The position numbers were made by a program, and so were the translations under genes. A stretch of 23,642 nucleotides of DNA from Priapulus caudatus (taxonomy: Eukaryota > Priapulida > Priapulimorpha > Priapulimorphida > Priapulidae). The stretch is from positions 5,428 through 29,069 of the forward strand of contig NW_014579153.1 in assembly GCF_000485595.1 (NCBI RefSeq). The letters are read 5' to 3'. The number at the start of each line of letters is the position of its first letter. Within the stretch, counting starts at the first letter, position 1. Shown piece after piece: positions 18,263 to 23,642 of this stretch. The notes under the pieces were generated by a model. It saw only the letters and a list, made by a program, of their open reading frames with translations. It had not been told where the DNA came from and did not search any database.

Positions 18263-18676
18263 CTGGAGCATACAAGGGCAAATATTAGGATTATCCATTG
18301 CAGTGAATATCGCAATATTTTATGCAGTTGCTATAAGCAAGTAAATGTGAACATCTGCTATTTCGACGCGGTAGTAAACAACACTAGCAGCAACATTCAC
18401 GCTGCCGTCACCTTTATCGCTACCAGGTACGAACTTGCAATTTGTCGCCAGCGAGACATAACACGTGTATTCATGTATAGCAAGATGTTAATTTATTGAT
18501 TACTCGTCTAGTCTGTCCATACCGATCAGTCTATTGTCATATATTTTTAATAGTGGTTGTTTATTTTAGTGTTCCTCACCCATTAGCCCAGTATTATACG
18601 TATTAACAAGCCATAAACTATAGTTTCTGGGCTCTTGATAATATTATTATTAGTAGTATACTCGAATCTTCCATAC
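18263..18676 (-). other. Intron of the collagen C4-like gene (414 bases)
   Basis: The intron starts with GTATGG after 18677 and ends with CAG at 18263-18265 on the minus strand. It keeps the reading frame (phase 2) between GAATACCATGG and CTACCTCATG. I see nothing else in it. Confidence 0.85.
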
Positions 18677-18856
18677 CCATGGTATTCTAGTGACCAACTC
18701 GGAGGGCATGTGTTCCAGGCAGGGATCATTTGTTCGCTGGCACGATCGGGTACACGGCACACTGCGCACACAGCGTTCTGATCGAGTAACTGCTTGCCTG
18801 ATAGAGGACTCGACAGGAACGGGTTGAATGTATTGACTTGGTATTCCACTCCATAC
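18677..18856 (-). CDS. Short-chain collagen C4-like protein, internal exon
   Basis: This 180-base exon, with acceptor GCGGTAG|G and donor CATGG|GTATGG, encodes 59 complete codons plus split codons at both ends: YGVEYQVNTFNPFLSSPL ... NAVCAVCRVPDRASEQMIP ... WNTCPPSWSLEYH. The CAVCRV...MIPA-NTCP...W-EYHGYL pattern is the hallmark of the family as I recall it. Joining to the previous exon restores SYMYGVEY, and to the next EYHGYLM, both as expected. It contributes three cysteines. A second frame on the same strand and the longer open frame through the intron are by-products. Confidence 0.9.
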
Positions 18857-19094
18857 CTACCGCGATTGAAGATTTGACGCGATCACAATCCATAATACAT
18901 TTAAAGCCGTAGCGTCGGCCTACTTTTTCTGACACGAATAAATGGCGTTTAAAAGTTTCACACTTTTATGCTCGTGTGCTCGCTCGCTCGCTTGCTCATT
19001 TATGCACTAATTCCGTGACTTAATCACTCATTAACTCATTAATTCATTCACTCATTCATTCGTCTCGGAAATAAAACAAACGTCTAGGACTTAC
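18857..19094 (-). other. Intron of the collagen C4-like gene (238 bases) with microsatellites
   Basis: The donor GTAAGT lies at 19089-19094 and the acceptor AG at 18857-18858 on the minus strand. Short (CGCT)n and (TCAT)n runs occur at about 18978-18997 and 19024-19062. The phase is kept across it (AT|G gives Met). Confidence 0.85.
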
Positions 19095-19209
19095 ATGTAA
19101 CTGTTTGACTGGAATCCATCTTGGAACCTGCCCCACTGCGGGACTGAGGGGAGACATTGGTAGTTCCCACCTCCCCCGTGGCGCTCGTAGTAAGCACTGC
19201 CTACCACGC
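19095..19209 (-). CDS. Short-chain collagen C4-like protein, upstream exon
   Basis: This 115-base exon, with acceptor TCGATTAG|GC and a consensus donor TACAT|GTAAGT, encodes VVGSAYYERHGGGGNYQCLP then SVPQWGRFQDGFQSNSY. The G-GSYY..HGGG-NYQCLP...W..-DGFQS-SY pattern is diagnostic of the short-chain collagen C4-like family as I recall it. The exon starts and ends in phase 2, consistent with the next exon. Upstream exons (Gly-X-Y repeats and signal peptide) are not found in the window. The sequence beyond 19385 is transposase, so the gene may be 5'-truncated here or its first exons lie beyond the window. Confidence 0.88.
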
Positions 19210-19384
19210 CTAATCGATGCATGTAAAAGTATCGGCATGTCATTCCCTCAATCAATTTTTATATATTGTACGCTGATTGGAAGGAACTGCAGTTTCTACC
19301 GAACGCGTGTCAATAAAGAACCGTTGTTTGAACTAGTTCCTGGGGGAAGATTGCATTTTCGTGCTTCGGCTCGGTAATAACAAT
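19210..19384. other. Junction between collagen C4-like exon and transposase relic
   Basis: No coding domain is seen. A plus-strand stretch around 19310-19378 (an AATAAA-type signal, then TTCGGCTCGGTAATAACA) resembles the 3' end of an LTR, but no partner LTR is visible, so this is only a suggestion. Confidence 0.3.
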
Positions 19385-20058
19385 GGAGGGGCGCGGTTTA
19401 TTTTGCCGGACGCTCGTAGGTGAGCAGCTTTTTTGCATAGTTTGTTGGAGATGTCCACTCCAACAATGAGTTTTTCATTGCTGACGTTCTCAGTCACAGT
19501 GTAGACGCACTGCGAAGCCGGTTGGAAGGGCGTCCGACCTGCACCGGCCCACAGCGGTTTGTTGTACCTGCTGTCCCCTTCGACTCGTAGGGCGAGAGGT
19601 CGCGCGATTCATTCCATGCTCTTACACGACCTCGTACCAAGCCCATGTCCTTCCAGTTTAGCTCGGCTATTGCCATGCCAACCTTGTTCGTATTTTCTTG
19701 CATGCTCGACTCGCCAGGCGGAGGCACGTTCATCGATCCGAAAATGCGCCGCATGCCTGCACAGCCGAGTTGCGTCGACATGAGGCCGACGTGCATGCCG
19801 ACGTTTGGCGCTGCGGTTCTTCGTCCCCTGCATTACGATGGCACTTCGTCGTAAAGTTTGTGCTTTGGCGACTTGTACGAGCACGCTTCGCACCTCAGCG
19901 CCTCGCACCAGACCGCTCCTCTATGCTCCTGTGCGTCTTCGTCCCACACGAGGTCTCCGTCGGACGGTGGCCGGCGTGCTCCCGGAACAACTGGTTCTAC
20001 ATCTGCGCCAACTTCGCTCTGTTGTATAGCCGGTTGTCTCTCAGGTCAGCCCCGCCCT
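19385..20058 (-). pseudogene. Mutator-like transposase-family protein, N-terminal half, decayed
   Basis: On the minus strand the order is: DLRDNRLYNRAKLAQM with a stop following; WDEDAQEHRGAVWCEALRC; EACSYKSPKHKLYDEV; GRRTAAPNVGMHVGLMSTQL; MRRIFGSMNVPPPGESSMQ; then in another frame DSRYNKPLWAGAGRTPFQPA (19561-19575 codes DSRYN), SQCVYTVTENVSNEKLIVGV and NKLCKKAA (19435-19446 codes NKLC). This is the N-terminal part of the same animal family as 6780-8051. At least one in-frame TAA (19833-19835), an upstream TAG and two frame changes make it non-functional. The C-terminal half is absent. The upstream end abuts a broken NAV exon, suggesting insertion into or fusion with that gene. Confidence 0.78.
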
Positions 20059-20060
20059 CG

Positions 20061-20099
20061 CTCTGTAGGGTCTTCCCAGATCACACACCTTCCGTACAG
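20061..20099 (-). pseudogene. Neuron navigator-like exon, truncated start
   Basis: After an acceptor (GTACGTTGCAG|CTG) the minus strand encodes LYGRCVIWEDPTE. I recall the next NAV segment after EAVREGLQ as LYGRR-WEDP-KWV. The 457-base intron 20100-20556 joins it in phase 0 to the exon at 20557-20675. After 13 codons the similarity stops, the frame meets a stop within five codons, and transposase-like coding begins. The exon is therefore broken here, and the rest of it is not found below 19385. Confidence 0.75.
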
Positions 20100-20556
20100 C
20101 TGCAACGTACGCAACGAAGGCATGCGTTAATTATACACGCGTAAGTTATCAGCCTTTGTTTTTGGACGTACGTAGAATGTTCGACTCTGTACATGATGCG
20201 CATGCAATGTGCGAAGTAACGTAGGTATATCGTACATACGTGGCATGGTATCAACCAATGGGGAAGGGGGAGGGGGGATTTCCATAGGTAAACTTTGCAC
20301 ATGATCATCATCGTGTGATCATCATCGTGTGCATGTGGTTCATCAATCAATCAATCAATCAATTCATTCAACCAATTTGAATCAAATTCGATTCACCGTT
20401 ATCGACACGAGGTGTTGCCACATGAAACCGTATTTATTTGCAGAGGACAGTAACCTCGGAAGAGAAATGTCAGCAAACAACAGTAAAGTCAGATAACAGA
20501 GGGCCCGGGGGTATAGAGCAGGTAGTATATCATGTGTCTAGAAGCGCGTAACGTAC
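20100..20556 (-). other. Intron between two neuron navigator-like exons (457 bases)
   Basis: The donor GTACGT is at 20551-20556 and the acceptor CAG at 20100-20102. It contains a duplicated GATCATCATCGTGT and an (AATC)n run at about 20341-20361. Open frames in it are chance. Confidence 0.75.
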
Positions 20557-20675
20557 CTGCAAGCCCTCACGCACTGCCTCCAGCAGGTAGGGCACGACCG
20601 AGTAATTCCACAGGTCTGTGAACCAAACCTGTGCACCAGATACCTCCATCGGGCAGGAGAGAAACAGACGCGGGC
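20557..20675 (-). CDS. Neuron navigator (NAV/UNC-53)-like exon
   Basis: This 119-base exon, with acceptor TTTGTGATAG|GC and donor TTGCAG|GTACGT, encodes PRLFLSCPMEVSGAQV then WFTDLWNYSVVPYLLEAVRE and GLQ. The run FLSCP-(D/E)V-G--VWFTDLWNYS-(I/V)PYLLEAVREGLQ is highly conserved C-terminal of the AAA+ ATPase region of neuron navigators. The exon begins in phase 2 and ends in phase 0, matching the next piece at 20099. The exon itself has no damage, but the gene does downstream. The protein class links microtubules to cell-edge dynamics in neurite outgrowth. Upstream exons on the minus strand are not found between 20676 and the window end. Confidence 0.88.
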
Positions 20676-20985
20676 CTATCACAAATAAAATAGCATTGAG
20701 TCATTAGTGTCGGCGAAGATTTTTAGACTATTTAAAAATTACTTCCTCATTCAGCAAAACTTGTCTGTAATCAAGAGACAATCAGTTAGCAGGTACCACT
20801 ATAGGGTACGGGTAACAGTGTATACACGCGCACGCACGCACGCACGCACACTTACATGTAATGTGAAAGCAAGTGTTAATTTTGCCGATACATGTACACT
20901 AACATATGAGAACGTGAGCGTAAGCATAACGTGATACTTTTTCAAATACATGTACGTAACATCCATACGTACATTCGCCTTCTCC
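20676..20985 (-). other. Presumed upstream NAV intron; (ACGC)n microsatellite
   Basis: This is intron-like sequence directly upstream of the acceptor at 20676-20677. It includes an (ACGC)n run at about 20824-20849. No further exon is seen. Confidence 0.55.
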
Positions 20986-21825
20986 CTCTCTCAGCCCCCT
21001 CTCTCTCCTCCTTCCTCGTTTCCTCTTTTCTCGCTCTCCTCCCCTCTTTGCTCTCGTTCTCTCTTTCTCTCTCTGCCGGGAGAGAGGGGGTGGGGCGCGA
21101 GGAGCAGGATAGGAGAGGAGAAGAAGGAGAGGAGAGGCGGCAGAAGAGGAGAGGCGAGGAGGAGAGGTGGCGGAGGAGGAGGAGAGGAGGAGGAGAGGAG
21201 GAGAGGAGAGGAGGAGGAGAGGAGGGGAGGAGGCGAAGAAGAGAGATGAGAGGAGAGAGAAGAGAGAGAGAAGGCGAAGAAGAGGGACGAGAGGGAGAGG
21301 GCGAAGAAGAGAGATGAGAGGAGAGAGAGAGGGACGAGAGGGGAGAGAGGGAGAAGGTGAAGAAGAGAGATGAGAGGGAGAAGGCGAAGAGGAGAGACGA
21401 GAGGGGAGAGAGGGAGAAGGCGAAGAAGAGGGACGAGAGGGAGAAGGCGAAGAAGAGAGATGAGAGGAGAGAGGAGAGAGGGAGAAGACGAAGAAGAGAG
21501 AGGAGAGGGGAGAGAGGGAGAAGGCGAAGAAGAGAGGAGAAGGAGGGAGAAGGCGAAGAAGAGAGGGACGAGAGAGAGGAGAGAGGGAGGAGGCGAAGAA
21601 GAGAGATTAGAGGGGAGAGAGGGAGAAGGCGAAGAAGAGAGATGAGAGGAGAGAGGAGAGAGGAGAAAGAGGGAGAAGGCGAAGAAGAGAGATGAGAGAG
21701 GGAGAGAGGGAGAAGGCGAAGAAGAAGAGAGAGGATAGAGAGGGAGAAGGCAAAGAAGAGAGATGAGAGGAGAGAGAGGAGGCGAAGAAGAGAGAGGAGC
21801 GAGAGGAATGAGAGGGGAGAGGGAT
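20986..21825. repeat. Polypyrimidine then ~740-base polypurine minisatellite
   Basis: A CT-rich stretch (about 20986-21075) is followed by almost pure purine on the plus strand from 21078 to 21825. The purine part is built of about sixteen variable units around GAGGGAGAAGGCGAAGAAGAG followed by AGATGAGAGG-like sequence, 26 to 45 bases long. Open frames of up to 303 codons on the minus strand (Leu/Ser) and 128 codons on the plus strand (Glu/Arg) are products of the repeat and are not genes. A related array lies at 23030-23190. Purine mirror tracts of this kind can form triplex DNA (known property), and the CT/GA neighbours could pair as a hairpin. Confidence 0.95.
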
Positions 21826-22930
21826 ATGACAACATTCTATCAGTAGAACTCATTAAGAAATAGGAAGAAGCCCCCTTGCACGTAAGGTCCCCGCTGCATA
21901 TACCAGTCAGTACCGATTCACATACTATACGTTTTTGTGACCGGACATTGTGATGGATGCCGGCGATATCTTGAACCCTGCATTAGACATTGGACAAATC
22001 GTAGGAGAGTCTTGTTACATTGGAAGAGTTGCGATACTCACCCAACGGTCAGCGTCGTGAACAGCCTAAGCTACTATCATATTACATTACAATTCATTAC
22101 ATTACATTACATAACACTACATTACATTACATTACATCACATCACATCACATCACATCACATTACATTACATTACATTATATAAACGTATTATTGTAATC
22201 TGATGCGGCAAGTGTAAATCGTCCTAAACATACACATACGTACACGCGACGTCCTATAAAAGCGTTCAGTAATTCGCACGAAATCGATTAACCTAGATAC
22301 CCTCGTGCTTATTTCACATGTGCGATGTATACTCGTGGTCCCGGTATGTCCAAGATCCTCGGTTTTACCGACATTCCAGCGGAGTTCAATGTCTCTCTAT
22401 TGAGGACTGCAGCCAACCCCAACGCAGTGTAGCCTACTCCTCCACGGTGAGAATAATTGGCCGCTCTAACAATCCTACTCCCGTGTATTGCTATCAAATG
22501 CGTAATCACACGTGGAAAAGACATCTTGACCGTCATGTTGAAATTTCGTGTGGCAATAATGAACACAGATGCATTAGAGTCAAGCAAAAATCTTTTGTTG
22601 TAAAATGGGGCCTCTATGCTCAGTAGAAAAGGCAGGGCGCTGTGATCGCAGTGGTGTCAGAATTTTTAAATTCTTTTAGAGATTAGACATAATGCTATGA
22701 AAATAACAACAAATAATGACAGCGAAAAATAGTGCATTAGCGATTATTATTATTTTGAGAAATTTTACATAGGTCTAGGGTGAGCATTAGGTGATTCCGC
22801 ATAGAGATATTAAGCCACCATCACAAACAAACTGTTGCCCCCTACTTAAACTATAAGTACAGCTGAGAGGGTCTATGTCCCCCAGGGTACTGCCGGAACG
22901 TACCCTGGGTACGGTCCGGTATACCGGAAC
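21822..22930 (-). repeat. Inverted repeat B, right arm
   Basis: This is the imperfect reverse complement of 14692-16098, without the hAT MITE; the MITE's empty target site is at 22348-22355. It includes a diverged copy of the dispersed 0.5 kb repeat's central block (about 21826-21915) and an (ATTAC)n array. Open frames on both strands (88 to 102 codons) have no recognisable domain. Confidence 0.92.
22077..22180. repeat. (ATTAC)n / (ATCAC)n pentanucleotide array
   Basis: ATTAC and ATCAC units alternate in blocks. It is the inverse counterpart of the array at 15697-15845. Confidence 0.93.
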
Positions 22931-22938
22931 GTATCCTG

Positions 22939-22984
22939 GTACCAGAGCATATAAATCAACGTGATTTATATGCTCTGCTGGTAC
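22939..22984. other. Near-perfect hairpin just outside arm B
   Basis: CAGAGCATATAAATCA (22943-22958) pairs perfectly with TGATTTATATGCTCTG (22962-22977) around a 3-base centre. GTAC flanks on each side extend the pairing with a 3-base bulge. It lies immediately beyond the TACCGGAACGT-type terminal sequence of the MITE-related end. Confidence 0.9.
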
Positions 22985-23029
22985 TATCTAATATGCCGGA
23001 CCGTACCTCGCCTACTCCAAGAATAAGAG

Positions 23030-23190
23030 GGGCGAGAGAGGGAGAAGGCAAAGAAGAAGAGAGAGGAGAGAGAGGGAGAAGGCGAAGATGAGAGGAGAGA
23101 GAGGGAGAAGGCAAAGAAGAGAGGAGAGAGAGGGAGAAGGCAAAGATGAGAGGAGAGAGGGACGAGAGGGGAGAGAGGGGAGAGAGGGCC
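23030..23190. repeat. Purine minisatellite, second array
   Basis: About five units of GAGAGGGAGAAGGC(A/G)AAGA-type sequence occur here, the same family as 21078-21825 and in the same orientation. Leu/Ser-rich minus-strand open frames (81 and 110 codons) come from the repeat. Confidence 0.93.
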
Positions 23191-23209
23191 CCCTTGCAAA
23201 AATTTAAGC

Positions 23210-23642
23210 AATCCACAAGCAATCCACAAGCGATCAAATAAGCACTCAATGGTGCAGAGGATCGCTTATCTGATTGCTTATTAAGCAATCAGGACCGATC
23301 ATTGATTACTTAATAAGCAATCAGGACCAATCATCAATTGCTTGGGACCGATCATCGATTGCATAATAAGCAATCGGGATCGATCTTCGATTGCTTAATG
23401 AGCCATCGGGTACCGATCATCGATTGCTTACCCGATCAGTCCCGATTGCTTATTAAGTCCCGACGATCATTTAAGCTATCCTCTGCACCATTGAGCGCTT
23501 ATTTTAAGCAATCATTGATCTCTTGATCAGTCCCAAGAGATCGACGATTGCTTATTCATCATGACGAAATCCAGGTGCTCTCAGGACCATCGCTGATCAT
23601 TTAAGCAATCAATGATTGCTTAAAATAAGCGCTCAATGGTGC
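23210..23642. repeat. Cluster of AAGCAATC-based palindromes
   Basis: The segment is dominated by TTAAGCAATC and its complement GATTGCTTAA, joined in head-to-head and tail-to-tail order, with GACCGATCATCGATTGCTT-like units. A larger inverted pair, AAGCACTCAATGGTGCAGAG (from 23241) with CTCTGCACCATTGAGCGCTT (ending 23501), encloses it, and a third partial copy ends the window. Several overlapping hairpins are possible. No known family is recognised, and the window ends inside the array. Confidence 0.88.

Noticed and set aside
18064-18315. A complete 83-residue secreted Cys-rich peptide with a signal peptide
   Set aside because: The hydrophobic N-terminus is intron. A CAG acceptor at 18263-18265 and exact phase with the upstream exon make this the last exon of a collagen C4-like gene.
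21167-21695. Glu/Arg-rich proteins on the plus strand
   Set aside because: These are overlapping frames of the same minisatellite, with composition dictated by GAG/AGG/AGA repeats.
20942-21853. 303-residue Leu/Ser-rich membrane-like protein on the minus strand
   Set aside because: It is a translation of the purine minisatellite. All frames of the array are open and low-complexity.

Overview
The window is eukaryotic genomic DNA, most likely from an invertebrate animal. It has no bacterial gene organisation. Instead it carries short exons bounded by GT/AG splice sites, Ty3/Gypsy retrotransposon fragments, a hAT-type MITE, pieces of a Mutator-like transposase, many mini- and microsatellites, large inverted repeats and one assembly gap (25 N). 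Two host genes are recognisable from their exons: the C-terminal part of a short-chain collagen C4-like protein and the C-terminal region of a neuron navigator (NAV/UNC-53) protein. That pair suggests a bilaterian invertebrate; I cannot name the species.

Layout, left to right. 1-387: decayed Gypsy gag zinc-knuckle remnant. 367-4244: imperfect inverted repeat (fold-back) with a 672-base spacer. 4245-5460: decayed Gypsy gag/protease, plus strand. 5855-6240: Gypsy protease/RT junction fragment, minus strand. 6780-8051: middle and C-terminal part of a Mutator-like transposase, plus strand. 8285-8638: small ORF with an I-PpoI-like His-Cys-box endonuclease signature, minus strand. 9357-10505: Gypsy integrase and pol C-terminus, minus strand. 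10505-11778: about 2.4 copies of a ~0.5 kb tandem repeat running into the gap at 11779-11803.

Right half. Inverted repeat A pairs 11804-12600 with 17430-18161. Each arm carries the 3' end of a collagen C4-like gene, intact on the minus strand and frameshifted on the plus strand. Inverted repeat B pairs 14692-16098 with 21822-22930. A hAT MITE with an 8-base target duplication sits in only one B arm, and the other arm keeps the empty site. Three consecutive collagen C4-like exons join in phase on the minus strand (19209 to 18064). NAV exons lie on the minus strand (20675 to 20061), where coding runs directly into the N-terminal half of a Mutator-like transposase. A further NAV-like exon lies on the plus strand (16259-16421). 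A ~740-base purine tract (21078-21825) and a palindrome-rich end (23210-23642) complete the window.

There is no operon or pathway logic here. The region is best read as two host gene fragments broken up by duplication, inversion and several transposon families. Part of the inverted structure could be an assembly artefact. All family assignments come from reading translations and recalling family motifs; no database search was done.
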